Below, piece by piece: positions 51,863 to 60,071 of a stretch of 64,000 nucleotides of DNA (the stretch's first letter is position 1; each line of letters begins with the position of its first letter). The DNA is taken from assembly GCF_037029465.1 (NCBI RefSeq), contig NZ_JAYMEM010000028.1, positions 131,236 through 195,235 on the forward strand, read 5' to 3'. A program made the position numbers and the translations under genes. The stretch comes from Mesoflavibacter sp037029465. GTDB taxonomy: Bacteria; Bacteroidota; Bacteroidia; Flavobacteriales; Flavobacteriaceae. The notes beneath the pieces are model-generated. The model saw nothing but the letters and a program-made list of their open reading frames with translations, did no database searches and was not told the DNA's origin.

Positions 51863-52456
51863 ATGCTTTTTCCGGAAGACATATCACTAAACTTACCCGA
51901 TTCTGATATAAAATATTACCCTAACTTTTTTAATAAAGAAGCAGCAGATGCATATTTTAATTTACTTTTAAAAGATATAAATTGGCAACAAGATGATATT
52001 ACTATTTTTGGAAAAACCTACAAACAACCTAGATTAACAGCTCTTTTTGGTAATAATGGTAAACCTTACAGTTATTCTAATATTACTATGTATCCTGAAG
52101 ATTTTTCGGAAGAATTACAGCAAATAAAAGATAAAGTTGAAACTAAAGTTAAAGCAAAATTCACCACTTGTTTAGCTAATTTATACCGAAACGGAAACGA
52201 CAGTAATGGTTGGCACGCAGATAATGAAAAAGAATTAGGGCAAAACCCAATAATTGCGTCTGTTAGTTTTGGTGCTGAGAGATACTTTCATTTAAAACAT
52301 AGAAATGATAAATCTTTAAAACAAAAATTATTACTTCAACACGGTAGTTTATTGTTAATGCAAGGCAAAACACAACATTACTGGCTACATCAAATTGCAA
52401 AAACAAAAAAAGAGATTGGGCAAAGAATAAATTTAACCTTTAGAATAATAAAGTAG
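51863..52456 (+). CDS. AlkB-like Fe(II)/2-oxoglutarate dioxygenase
   Basis: A 197-residue dioxygenase of the AlkB fold. The iron ligands are His118 and Asp120 (NGWHADNEKELG) and a later His in THQHYWLHQI-like context (QHYWLH, about 172-176). The 2-oxoglutarate-binding pair is Arg188/Arg194 in RINLTFR. AlkB enzymes reverse alkylation of DNA or RNA bases by oxidative demethylation. The short form without an N-terminal extension is typical of bacterial homologues. It is linked with a DoxX-like gene. Confidence 0.9.
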   Translation: MLFPEDISLNLPDSDIKYYPNFFNKEAADAYFNLLLKDINWQQDDITIFGKTYKQPRLTALFGNNGKPYSYSNITMYPEDFSEELQQIKDKVETKVKAKFTTCLANLYRNGNDSNGWHADNEKELGQNPIIASVSFGAERYFHLKHRNDKSLKQKLLLQHGSLLLMQGKTQHYWLHQIAKTKKEIGQRINLTFRIIK

Positions 52457-52473
52457 AAGTTATTAAAGACAAA

Positions 52474-52559
52474 AGAGTCAAGGTCCCTCAACCTTGACTC
52501 TATGCTATTTGGCATCTTATGTTTTGGTTAGATTTAGGGTCTCTATATCTAAAAGATGC
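52474..52559. other. Structured intergenic region (two long hairpins)
   Basis: The 383-bp gap after the AlkB-like gene contains AGAGTCAAGGT/ACCTTGACTCT (52474-52501, 11-bp perfect stem). A second fold lies at 52512-52559: GCATCTT pairs with AAGATGC and the inner TTAGAT with ATCTAA. The first hairpin is followed by a short T-run only on the minus strand, so it could end a minus-strand transcript that includes the second fold. The TATGTTTTGGTTAG piece resembles a conserved part of the small RNA elements near 54 kb. The rest of the gap shows nothing definable. Confidence 0.4.
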
Positions 52560-52839
52560 AAATATTAATTAATTAATCCATTGAACTAAAAAGTATGTAA
52601 TTCTTAGTACATGTCAAACATAATATTAATTCCTTTTCTTACAGTTTAAAAACATAAATATTCGATGAAATACATAAAATTTTAACATTTATCGTTAAAA
52701 AACACTAAAACTACGATTAAGTGCTGTTTAAAAAATCATTAATTCGATACCCATCGATAAAATAATTTCAGCTATTTTTGTACGTATCAATAATTTTATT
52801 GGCATCTTTTTTGTCCATATTTTATCCAAATAAATTATT

Positions 52840-53763
52840 ATGAAATCAATACTTCTTTTTTTATCACTTTGTTTTAGTTCTATCATTGTAGCACAAGATT
52901 CAACATATACAAAACATGAAATTTCGGTTAATAAACATATAGATGGTACATTATTAGCTCCTAACAACATAACAAAACCTGATTTAGCTATTTTAATTGC
53001 TGGGTCTGGACCTACCGACAGAGATGGTAACCAAAACTTTTTAAAGAATAATAGTTTAAAAAAATTAGCCGTTAGCCTTACACAAAATGACATTGCAACT
53101 TACAGGTATGATAAACGTATTGTGAAGCAATTAAAATCTAACAACATTGATAAAGATATTATGTTTGACGATTTTGTTACCGACGCAAAATCTGTAATAG
53201 ACTATTTTAAAAACAGCCAAAACTTTAATAAAATTTATGTCATTGGGCACAGTCAAGGTAGCTTGGTTGGTATGCTAGCAGCAAAAGATCGCGCAGACGG
53301 TTTTATATCTTTAGCTGGTGCAGGACAAAGTATTGATCAGGTTATTATTGAACAAGTTAACAAAACAGCTCCTAACTTTACAGAAGACACAAAACGTGTA
53401 TTTGAAACTTTAAAACAAGGAAAAACAACTACAGATTATCCTATGGCGTTGTCTTCTATTTTTAATATTGAAATTCAAAAATTTATGATTAATTGGATGC
53501 AGTACAATCCAACTGAAGTCATAAAATCTTTAGAAATGCCTGTTTTAGTTATAAACGGAACTAAAGATTTACAAGTGAGTGAAAATGAAGCTAAACTTTT
53601 AAAAGAAGCTAATGAAGAAGCAACTTTAAAAATAATAGAAAACATGAATCACGTACTTGTCACTATAGAAGGTGATGATTTAGAAAATTCAAAATCTTAT
53701 GCTGAAACTCAAAGACCAATTGCAGAAGGTTTAATTAAAGCTATTGCAGACTTTATTAAATAA
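52840..53763 (+). CDS. Secreted alpha/beta hydrolase
   Basis: A 307-residue protein with a signal peptide ending near IVAQ. The nucleophile elbow is GHSQG (Ser138) and the oxyanion region LIAGSGPTDRDGN is near 50-62. The acid and histidine are in INGTKDLQVS and NMNHVL. It resembles serine aminopeptidase/acyl hydrolases of the periplasm. The substrate is unknown. It is monocistronic, ending at the hairpin that also ends the first small RNA on the other strand. Confidence 0.9.
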   Translation: MKSILLFLSLCFSSIIVAQDSTYTKHEISVNKHIDGTLLAPNNITKPDLAILIAGSGPTDRDGNQNFLKNNSLKKLAVSLTQNDIATYRYDKRIVKQLKSNNIDKDIMFDDFVTDAKSVIDYFKNSQNFNKIYVIGHSQGSLVGMLAAKDRADGFISLAGAGQSIDQVIIEQVNKTAPNFTEDTKRVFETLKQGKTTTDYPMALSSIFNIEIQKFMINWMQYNPTEVIKSLEMPVLVINGTKDLQVSENEAKLLKEANEEATLKIIENMNHVLVTIEGDDLENSKSYAETQRPIAEGLIKAIADFIK

Positions 53764-53787
53764 GTAAACACAAAACATATCTAAATA

Positions 53788-53901
53788 GAAAAAGCATCCT
53801 AAAAAGGATGCTTTTTCATACTAACCAACCAAAAATATGAGTAATTATTACTCGTTAGTTTAGGTAACCACACCGTTACTAAGTCAACATAATTAATTAC
53901 A
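53788..53901 (-). ncRNA. Candidate small RNA, copy 1 of 3
   Basis: About 114 bases on the minus strand: a hairpin with core GGT-GTGGTT-ACC (outer TTAGT/ACTAA), a second hairpin GAGTAA-TAA-TTACTC, a single-stranded ATATTTTTGGTTGGTTAGTA, then a terminator GCATCC/GGATGC flanked by A5 and T5 (53788-53817). The terminator also serves the alpha/beta hydrolase on the plus strand. Copy 3 is nearly identical. The start is set about 12 bases after a sigma-54-like box. No function is known. Confidence 0.6.
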
Positions 53902-53912
53902 CTTTATATTAA

Positions 53913-53928
53913 ACAAATGCTGTGCCAA
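53913..53928 (-). promoter_or_regulatory. Sigma-54-like promoter of small RNA copy 1
   Basis: On the minus strand TTGGCACAGCATTTGT fits the -24/-12 pattern TTGGCAC-N5-TTGC except for T instead of C at the end; GG and GT are ten bases apart as required. The same 16-mer lies before copy 3. Confidence 0.45.
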
Positions 53929-53950
53929 ACTTCATTTATTTATAAAAACA

Positions 53951-54055
53951 GAAAAAGCACCTCAAAAAGAGATGCTTTTTCGTACTAACCAACCAAAAAT
54001 ATGAATAATCTTTGCTATTTAATTATGGTAACCACACCATAATCACGTCTTCACA
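53951..54055 (-). ncRNA. Candidate small RNA, copy 2 of 3
   Basis: A diverged copy on the minus strand. The core hairpin is kept with different paired bases: ATTATGGT-GTGGTT-ACCATAAT, an 8-bp stem. The ATATTTTTGGTTGGTTAGTA stretch is conserved except near its end. The terminator is GCATCTC-TTTTT-GAGGTGC, with one G-U pair on this strand but a C-A mismatch on the other. The sigma-54-like box is not present, so its promoter and 5' end are uncertain. Confidence 0.55.
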
Positions 54056-54135
54056 AATATTACATACATTTAGTCTATATAATACTGATTTCCTTACGAT
54101 TATAATTTAAAAGTTTTGTTAAAGTTTATAACATA

Positions 54136-54250
54136 GAAAAAGCACCTCAAAAAGAGATGCTTTTTCATACTAACCAACCAAAAATATGAGTAATCATTAC
54201 TCGTTAGTTTAGGTAACCACACCGTTACTAAGTCATCATAATTGATTACA
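54136..54250 (-). ncRNA. Candidate small RNA, copy 3 of 3
   Basis: Nearly identical to copy 1: the same GGT-GTGGTT-ACC hairpin, GAGTAA-TGA-TTACTC hairpin (only the loop changed) and single-stranded ATATTTTTGGTTGGTTAGTA. The terminator is identical to that of copy 2, with the G-U pair that favours the minus strand. The three copies and their spacers fill the 581-bp gap between the alpha/beta hydrolase and the DUF819 gene. Confidence 0.6.
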
Positions 54251-54261
54251 CTTTAAATAAA

Positions 54262-54277
54262 ACAAATGCTGTGCCAA
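54262..54277 (-). promoter_or_regulatory. Sigma-54-like promoter of small RNA copy 3
   Basis: TTGGCACAGCATTTGT on the minus strand, identical to the box before copy 1 and at the same distance from the conserved hairpin. Confidence 0.45.
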
Positions 54278-54344
54278 ACTTTATTTTAAGTCCTTTTTAT
54301 TACAGTTTTATTTGATTATTTTGCGGTAACTATAAAACTAAATT

Positions 54345-55655
54345 ATGAACGAACCATTATTTACTAACGACACCATTGTTTTTGGAATATTAATGTTAGC
54401 ACTTGGTGCTATTTTTTACACAGAATCTTTAAAAGGTGGCTTTTGGGAAAAATTTTATAAAATAGTTCCTGGACTATTTATGGCTTACATGTTACCAGCT
54501 GTTTTAACTACAATTGGTTTAATTGCTCCAGAATGGGAAACAACAAATACAGACACAGGCGAAATCACTAAACACAGTACAGACCTTTATTTTGTAGCTA
54601 GCAGATATCTTTTACCTGCTGCTTTAGTACTTATGACGTTAAGTATTGACTTAAAAGGTGTTTTTAATTTAGGTTGGAAAGCTCTAATTATGTTCTTTAC
54701 TGGTACAGTGGGAATTATAATTGGTGGACCAATAGCTATTTTATTGATTTCTATGGTTTCTCCAGAAACTGTTGGTGGTGTTGGTCCAGATGCTGTTTGG
54801 AGAGGATTATCAACCCTTGCTGGAAGCTGGATTGGTGGCGGCGCAAACCAAACCGCAATGCTAGAAATATATGGCTATAATCAAAAACTTTATGGCGGAA
54901 TGGTGTTTGTAGATATTGTTGTTGCTAATTTATGGATGGCTCTATTATTAATAGGAATAGGAAAAAGAAACGCTATCAATAAATGGTTAAAAGCAGATAC
55001 TTCTTCTATTGAATCTTTAAAGGAAAAAATGTCTTCGTTTACCGAAAGTGTAAAACGTAATCCATCTTTAACAGATTTAATGCTAATGGCAGCTATTGCT
55101 TTTGGTACTGTTAGTATGGCACATTTATTTGCAGATATTTTAGCTCCGTTTTTTGAAAGTATTGTTGCAGGAATAGAAAATCAAACGCTTAAAAATGTAT
55201 TTACTTTTTTAGATAGTTCTTTTTTCTGGATGATAAGTATTTCAACTGTAATTGCCATACTACTTTCTTTTACCAAAGCTAGAAATTATGAAGGTGCTGG
55301 CGCAAGTAAATTTGGTAGTGTGTTCATCTATATTTTAGTCGCAAGTATTGGTATGAAAATGGATTTGACCTTAATTTTTGACAATGTAGGATTAATTGCA
55401 ATTGGATTAGTTTGGATGAGTATTCACGCTTTACTATTAATTTTAATAGCAAAAATCATTAAAGCACCTTACTTCTTTTTAGCAGTTGGTAGCCAAGCTA
55501 ATGTTGGTGGTGCAGCATCAGCGCCAATAGTTGCATCTGCGTTTCATCCTTCGTTAGCAACAGTTGGAGTATTGTTAGCTGTATTTGGCTATGCTGTTGG
55601 TACAATAGCTGCAATTGGCTGTACTATTTTAATGCAATTAGCTGCAGCTAGTTAG
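54345..55655 (+). CDS. DUF819 family membrane transporter-like protein
   Basis: A 436-residue protein with about 11-12 membrane helices. The start (NDTIVFGILMLALGAIFYTE), the GSWIGGGANQTAMLE segment near residue 165 and the VGSQANVGGAASAPIVASAF segment near residue 385 match the DUF819 (YjcL-like) family. The two glycine-rich repeats point to an inverted-repeat transporter. The substrate is unknown. Divergent small RNA elements lie just upstream. Confidence 0.9.
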   Translation: MNEPLFTNDTIVFGILMLALGAIFYTESLKGGFWEKFYKIVPGLFMAYMLPAVLTTIGLIAPEWETTNTDTGEITKHSTDLYFVASRYLLPAALVLMTLSIDLKGVFNLGWKALIMFFTGTVGIIIGGPIAILLISMVSPETVGGVGPDAVWRGLSTLAGSWIGGGANQTAMLEIYGYNQKLYGGMVFVDIVVANLWMALLLIGIGKRNAINKWLKADTSSIESLKEKMSSFTESVKRNPSLTDLMLMAAIAFGTVSMAHLFADILAPFFESIVAGIENQTLKNVFTFLDSSFFWMISISTVIAILLSFTKARNYEGAGASKFGSVFIYILVASIGMKMDLTLIFDNVGLIAIGLVWMSIHALLLILIAKIIKAPYFFLAVGSQANVGGAASAPIVASAFHPSLATVGVLLAVFGYAVGTIAAIGCTILMQLAAAS

Positions 55656-55704
55656 TATTTTTGTGATTTTTATAAGATATTTGCCCACTAAAAATTAAAT
55701 AAAA

Positions 55705-56406
55705 ATGAAAAAAATCTTAGTACTACTTCTTGTAACAATTATTTTTTCTTGCGGTGAAAGCGGAAAAAAACTTACTGTTGAAGCTACCGTTAAAGGTTTA
55801 AAAAAAGGTACTGTTTACCTAAAAAAAGTAATTGATACAACTTTAGTTACTGTAGATTCTGTAACTGTAAATGGCGATTCTAACTTTACATTACAAACAG
55901 AGATTGATGAGCCAGAAGTATTTCATTTGTATTTAGATAAAAACTCTAAAGAAAATGATCGTATATCTTTCTTTGGAGATAAAGGTGTAACCAAAATTTA
56001 CACCAAATTAGAAAACTTTAATTTTTACGCTAAAATTGAAGGTTCTAAACAACAAGCACTTTATCAAGAATATCTTGAGATAATGAACAAAATAAACAAC
56101 AAAAATCTTGATGTATTTAAAGAAAATTTAGATGCTTTAAAAAACAAAGATTCTGTTGCTATAGCTAAAACCGAAAAAGCTTTAGAAGGTTACACAAAAA
56201 GAAAGTATTTATATGCAGTTAACTTTGCTATAAATAATAAAGACAGTGAAGTTGCTCCTTATATTGCGCTTTCTGAAATCTACGATGCTAGATTAAATTT
56301 ATTGGACACTATAAATAAGGTATTAACGCCTGAAATTAAAAATTCTAAATACGGTAAACAATTAGAAGAATATATTGCTGAACGTAAAGCTGAAGAGAAT
56401 GAATAA
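55705..56406 (+). CDS. DUF4369-like lipoprotein
   Basis: A 233-residue lipoprotein (lipobox IFSC, Cys16) whose N-terminal beta domain (TVEATVKGLKKGTVYLKKV, then the VDSVTVNGDSNFTLQ strand) matches DUF4369, often found before thioredoxin-like domains. Here there is no CxxC or thioredoxin fold; the C-terminal half is helical (about 110-230). It may be a stand-alone periplasmic protein. It is 49 bp after the DUF819 gene and ends at a terminator. Confidence 0.82.
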   Translation: MKKILVLLLVTIIFSCGESGKKLTVEATVKGLKKGTVYLKKVIDTTLVTVDSVTVNGDSNFTLQTEIDEPEVFHLYLDKNSKENDRISFFGDKGVTKIYTKLENFNFYAKIEGSKQQALYQEYLEIMNKINNKNLDVFKENLDALKNKDSVAIAKTEKALEGYTKRKYLYAVNFAINNKDSEVAPYIALSEIYDARLNLLDTINKVLTPEIKNSKYGKQLEEYIAERKAEENE

Positions 56407-56431
56407 TATTATTTCTTTCTTTTAAAAAACT

Positions 56432-56466
56432 AAAAAAGCCATTCAGAAATTGAATGGCTTTTTTTA
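56432..56466 (+). terminator. Terminator after the DUF4369 gene
   Basis: AAAAAAGCCATTCA-GAAAT-TGAATGGCTTTTTTT. Confidence 0.9.
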
Positions 56467-56491
56467 TAATCAAATATCAACTTTTATTAAT

Positions 56492-56524
56492 AAAAAAAAG
56501 CTCCTCATTTTATTGAGGAGCTTT
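56492..56524 (-). terminator. Terminator after tRNA-Thr
   Basis: On the minus strand AAAGCTCCTCAA-TAAAA-TGAGGAGCTTTTTTTT, directly after the tRNA 3' end. Confidence 0.88.
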
Positions 56525-56526
56525 AG

Positions 56527-56600
56527 AGCCGATGGAGGGACTCGAACCCACGACCTGCTGATTACAAATCAGCTGCTCTAGCCAGCTGAGCTACATCGGC
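56527..56600 (-). tRNA. tRNA-Thr(TGT)
   Basis: Minus-strand cloverleaf: acceptor stem GCCGATG/CATCGGC, D arm GCTCAGCTGGCTAGAGC, anticodon stem CTGAT/ATCAG with loop TTGTA (anticodon TGT), T arm GTGGGTTCGAGTCCC. CCA is not encoded. Confidence 0.97.
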
Positions 56601-56610
56601 AAAGCGAGTG

Positions 56611-56641
56611 CAAATATAATTTGAGAAATGATATTTGCAAA
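56611..56641 (-). promoter_or_regulatory. Promoter of tRNA-Thr
   Basis: On the minus strand TTTG (56638-56641) and TATATTTG (56611-56618) are exactly 19 bp apart, a textbook Bacteroidota promoter, and the tRNA begins 10 bp later. Confidence 0.75.
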
Positions 56642-56656
56642 CTTTTTTTTAAAAAA

Positions 56657-56926
56657 TTATCCTAATTTGTTAATTCTTTCTATTAACGCTCTACCTTTGT
56701 ATTCTAGTTCTTGTTGAATACCTTTAAAGTGAACTTTCTTATTTTCAACATCTTTAGCGTTTACTTTTGCTATTAACTCGTCAAAAGTTGTTATTGCATC
56801 ATCAATAATTTTTTCACTTTCTTTTGTGTCTTTATCTGTATTTGCATATTCCCAGATATAAACAGCTTCAATAATATCTCCTAAAACGTAATTAATGTCT
56901 TTTTTTAGGTCTCTTTTATTTGCCAT
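56657..56926 (-). CDS. Conserved small helical protein, unknown function
   Basis: An 89-residue soluble, mainly helical protein (MANKRDLKKDINYVLGDIIEAVYIWEY then two more amphipathic helices). I believe similar proteins are widespread in Bacteroidota, without assigned function. No signal, membrane segment or catalytic motif is seen. It lies 86 bp downstream of queD on the same strand. Confidence 0.7.
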   Translation of the reverse strand: MANKRDLKKDINYVLGDIIEAVYIWEYANTDKDTKESEKIIDDAITTFDELIAKVNAKDVENKKVHFKGIQQELEYKGRALIERINKLG

Positions 56927-57012
56927 GATATTTAAAATTTAATTTGCGCAAAGCTACATATAAAGTTTATTATCTTCACTATGTAACTTGGTTTTTGATA
57001 GGTTTATACTAA

Positions 57013-57423
57013 TTATTTTGAAGGATAGGTTACAAAATTGCGTGGTGTTTCGTACAAAGTGACCTGTAGCTGAAATTTTGGGTCTAATTTGGCCTTTATT
57101 TTATTGTAGATAACGACAACAATATTTTCTGCTGTTGGGTTAAGGTTTTTAAATTCTGGTACGTCTACATTTAGATTTTTATGATCAAAAGCATCTTCTA
57201 CTTCTTCTCTAATGATATCTTTTAAGATTTTCATATCAATTACGTAACCTGTTTCGGGATCAATTTCTCCTGTAACGTGTGCAATAAGCTCATAATTATG
57301 ACCATGAAAGCTTGGATTATTACATTTACCGAAAACATCATTGTTTTGCTCTTCTGTCCAGTCTTTTCTATACAGTCTATGTGCTGCATTAAAATGTGCT
57401 TTTCTGCTAACGGTTACTTTCAT
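57013..57423 (-). CDS. queD: 6-carboxytetrahydropterin synthase
   Basis: A 136-residue enzyme of the queuosine/7-deazaguanine pathway. Zinc ligands are in FNAAHRL (His) and NPSFHGHNYEL (two His), and DHKNLNVDVPEF carries the catalytic His. The final TLYETPRNF contains the substrate-binding Glu. The Cys of the catalytic motif is in FGKCNNPSFHGH. It is 3 bp behind idi; no metabolic link between them is obvious. Confidence 0.92.
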   Translation of the reverse strand: MKVTVSRKAHFNAAHRLYRKDWTEEQNNDVFGKCNNPSFHGHNYELIAHVTGEIDPETGYVIDMKILKDIIREEVEDAFDHKNLNVDVPEFKNLNPTAENIVVVIYNKIKAKLDPKFQLQVTLYETPRNFVTYPSK

Positions 57424-57426
57424 TGA

Positions 57427-57945
57427 TTAATGCTTTATAAATTCGTAAAACTTCTCAAAAATAATTTTAAACCAAGCGGTGTATAATTCTGGATGTAATT
57501 CTATATCAACTTTAACTTCGTCTAAAGACATCCATTTCCAAGCTTCTACTTCATCTTTATTAATGTTTGGCTCATCATTGTAATATCCAACCATAATGTG
57601 GTCAAATTCGTGCTCTGTAAGCCCATTTTCAAAAGGTGCTTTATAGATAAACGATGTTTTTTCTTCTAACTCTGTTACAAAGCCCATTTCTTCCATTAAA
57701 CGTCTTTTTCCTGCTGCTATGTTACTTTCGCCTTCACGTTGGTGACTGCAACAGGTATTGGTCCATAAACCTGGTGTATGGTACTTGGTTAATGCGCGTT
57801 GTTGCAACATTAACTGGTTTTTATCATTGAATACAAATACTGAAAATGCTCTATGAAGCAATGCTTTTTCATGCGCTTCCATTTTAGGCATTAACCCTAT
57901 TTGCTCGTCTTTTTCGTTTACTAAAATTACTTTTTCTTCTGCCAT
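57427..57945 (-). CDS. idi: Isopentenyl-diphosphate delta-isomerase, type I
   Basis: A 172-residue Nudix-fold isomerase converting isopentenyl to dimethylallyl diphosphate. The catalytic Cys is in NTCCSHQREGE, the Nudix-like helix is RRLMEEMGF, and the catalytic Glu is in LTEHEFDHIM. I start at MAEEKVILV; an upstream in-frame ATG adds seven residues. It supplies isoprenoids for quinones and carotenoids. Confidence 0.94.
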   Translation of the reverse strand: MAEEKVILVNEKDEQIGLMPKMEAHEKALLHRAFSVFVFNDKNQLMLQQRALTKYHTPGLWTNTCCSHQREGESNIAAGKRRLMEEMGFVTELEEKTSFIYKAPFENGLTEHEFDHIMVGYYNDEPNINKDEVEAWKWMSLDEVKVDIELHPELYTAWFKIIFEKFYEFIKH

Positions 57946-58032
57946 TTTATTTTTTAAGTCTAACAAATTTACAAAATAGGAAATTTGTTAAAAGCCTTTT
58001 AAGCATTATTTAGTATTTTGAAATGTAAGTAT

Positions 58033-58063
58033 AAAAAAAGTGCTTCTGTTTAGAAGCACTTTT
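58033..58063 (-). terminator. Terminator after the OmpA-family gene
   Basis: On the minus strand AAAAGTGCTTCT-AAAC-AGAAGCACTTTTTTT; closes the adhesin-porP-ompA transcript. Confidence 0.88.
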
Positions 58064-58091
58064 AGTTTGTTAGTTAAGGTTTATTGCTTGT

Positions 58092-60050
58092 TTATTCTAC
58101 TATAATAAACTCGCTACGTCTGTTTAATTGATGTTCGGTTTCACTACACTTAACACCGTTACTACAACGGTTTACAAGTTGTGTTTCTCCGTAACCTTTA
58201 CCTGTTAATCTGTCTTTGCTTATGCCTCCAACATTAACAATGTAATCTATTGTAGATTGTGCTCTACGGTTAGATAAATCCATGTTGTAGTTGTCATTAG
58301 CACGACTATCTGTATGAGATCTTACATCTATTTTCATTGTTGGATATAACTTCATTACTGCTATTACTTTACGTAATTCGATTTGCGCATCTGGACGAAT
58401 GTAGTCTTTATCTAAATCAAAATAGATGATATTTAATCCTAACACTTTTACTAAATCTGATCCTACAGGCGCTGCTGTTGGACCTAAATCGTTACCTTGC
58501 TTCATAAACAACGTACGCTCTACAGTACCGTTTTTCTTTCCTGTTGCAAAAGCTTTTTCGGCAGTAGTGTAATCTTTTTTCTGACTACGTACTGAATATT
58601 GTGTACTACAAGTTAAGTCTTTAAATGTAAATGAACCGTCAAATTCTGACACAGCTTCGTCTATTACTTTTCCTTCTGCATTTAATAAGTATACTTTTGC
58701 ATCTGCTATAGGGTCTTCACTTCTGTTGTCTTTAACTACTCCTGCAAAATCTTGAATACAACCTGAATTGGTCTTTAACGGTTTTAAACTTTTGAAGCTA
58801 TAGATATCATCATCGCCTACTCCGCCTTCACGGTTTGAAGCAAAATAACCTTTTCCTAAATTATTGATAACAAATGTAAAATCGTCAAACTCACTATTAA
58901 TAGGTCTTCCTACGTTGTAAACATCTCCAAAATCATCTTCTTTCATATCTGCAACAAAGACATCTAATCCACCTAATCCTACATGTCCATCTGATGCAAA
59001 GTATAATTTATCATCAAATGAAACGAAAGGAAATGTTTCTCTTCCTTCTGTATTAATACCATCTCCTAAGCTTACAGGTGTACCAAAACCATCTTCTTCA
59101 ATAGATACTTTATACAAGTCAGACATTCCTTTTCCGCCAGGCATATCACTTGCAAAGTAAAGTGTTTTATTATCTTTACTTAATGCTGGATGTGCAACAG
59201 AGTACTCGTCACTATTAAATGGTAATTCTTCTACTTCCCAAGTGTTTTCTTCTGTCTTTTTTGCTCTATATAATTTTAATCTGTTTGTCCCTTCTGAGTC
59301 TTCTTTGTAGTCTTTATTTGTGTAGTTATTTCTTGTGAAATACATTGTCATTCCATCTTTTGTAAAGACTGCTGTAGACTCATGATACTTAGAATTTATA
59401 CTTTTATCTAATTTTTGCGGACCTAATCCTCTATCTTCTTCGGCGTTACTTACTTTGTAAATATCTAAAAATGGTTGATCGTTCCAATCATGAGTACGTC
59501 TTGTTGCACTTCCATTGGTTCTATTTGATGCAAAAACTAATTCATTTTTATAAAAAGCTGGTGCAAAATCTGATAATTCTGAATTGAAACCTATGTTTGA
59601 TAATTCAAAACGACCTGATTGTTCTTCGATTTCTTCTAAATAATTACGTTCGTTTAAAAACAATTTGGCTCTGTAATCTTCTCCTTTTGAGTCTAAAAAC
59701 TCTTCCATTATAATATCAGAAGCCACATAATCTTCTGTACTTTTTAATGATAATGCGTATCTGTAAAGATATTCTGGGTTTGTATTTTCATCTTGAAGAT
59801 TGTATAACTGTCCGTACCATTTAGCTGCGTTAATATAATCTGCAGTGTAATAATAAGAATCACCTAATCTTTGTAATAAATCTGGTGTTACATAACCATC
59901 TTTAGCTACTTGTTTATAAGCTTCTCTTGCATCAACAAATGCATATTCGTTATATTCTTTATTCGCTTTTTCTACAACTTTCTCTTGTGCTTTAAGCGAA
60001 AAAACACTTAGTCCTATAAAAGTGAATATGAAGTAAATATTTTTTTTCAT
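58092..60050 (-). CDS. OmpA-family protein with PD40 propeller (PorE/SprE-locus type)
   Basis: A 652-residue outer-membrane-associated protein. It has a signal peptide (1-21), TPR-like helices (about 25-130), a PD40-type beta propeller with KDNKTLYFASD and DDKLYFASDG repeats (about 150-420), a carboxypeptidase-regulatory-like domain (about 430-510) and a C-terminal OmpA domain (about 530-650; IYFDLDKDYIRPDA, then SHTDSRANDNYNMDLSNRRA) that binds peptidoglycan. Such proteins accompany PorP/SprF and a large T9SS substrate, and are thought to anchor the system to the cell wall. Confidence 0.9.
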   Translation of the reverse strand: MKKNIYFIFTFIGLSVFSLKAQEKVVEKANKEYNEYAFVDAREAYKQVAKDGYVTPDLLQRLGDSYYYTADYINAAKWYGQLYNLQDENTNPEYLYRYALSLKSTEDYVASDIIMEEFLDSKGEDYRAKLFLNERNYLEEIEEQSGRFELSNIGFNSELSDFAPAFYKNELVFASNRTNGSATRRTHDWNDQPFLDIYKVSNAEEDRGLGPQKLDKSINSKYHESTAVFTKDGMTMYFTRNNYTNKDYKEDSEGTNRLKLYRAKKTEENTWEVEELPFNSDEYSVAHPALSKDNKTLYFASDMPGGKGMSDLYKVSIEEDGFGTPVSLGDGINTEGRETFPFVSFDDKLYFASDGHVGLGGLDVFVADMKEDDFGDVYNVGRPINSEFDDFTFVINNLGKGYFASNREGGVGDDDIYSFKSLKPLKTNSGCIQDFAGVVKDNRSEDPIADAKVYLLNAEGKVIDEAVSEFDGSFTFKDLTCSTQYSVRSQKKDYTTAEKAFATGKKNGTVERTLFMKQGNDLGPTAAPVGSDLVKVLGLNIIYFDLDKDYIRPDAQIELRKVIAVMKLYPTMKIDVRSHTDSRANDNYNMDLSNRRAQSTIDYIVNVGGISKDRLTGKGYGETQLVNRCSNGVKCSETEHQLNRRSEFIIVE

Positions 60051-60071
60051 GTTGTTTGTGTTTTTTGTTGA

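Noticed and set aside
52728..53093. Minus-strand frame of 121 codons
   Set aside because: It overlaps the start of the alpha/beta hydrolase gene and has no recognisable features.
53834..53862. Tiny plus-strand reading frames (MSNYYSLV and relatives) in the small RNA elements
   Set aside because: Copies 1 and 3 give an 8-codon frame, but copy 2 gives an unrelated 13-codon one, and the terminator pairing favours the minus strand, so a coding function is not supported.
53788..54280. CRISPR array or insertion sequence ends
   Set aside because: The units are about 105-115 bp, diverge internally, and each ends in a terminator; there are no short regular repeats with unique spacers, no cas genes and no transposase.
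57013..57423. preQ1 riboswitch upstream of queD
   Set aside because: Only 3 bp separate queD from idi, and no riboswitch-like leader was seen before idi.
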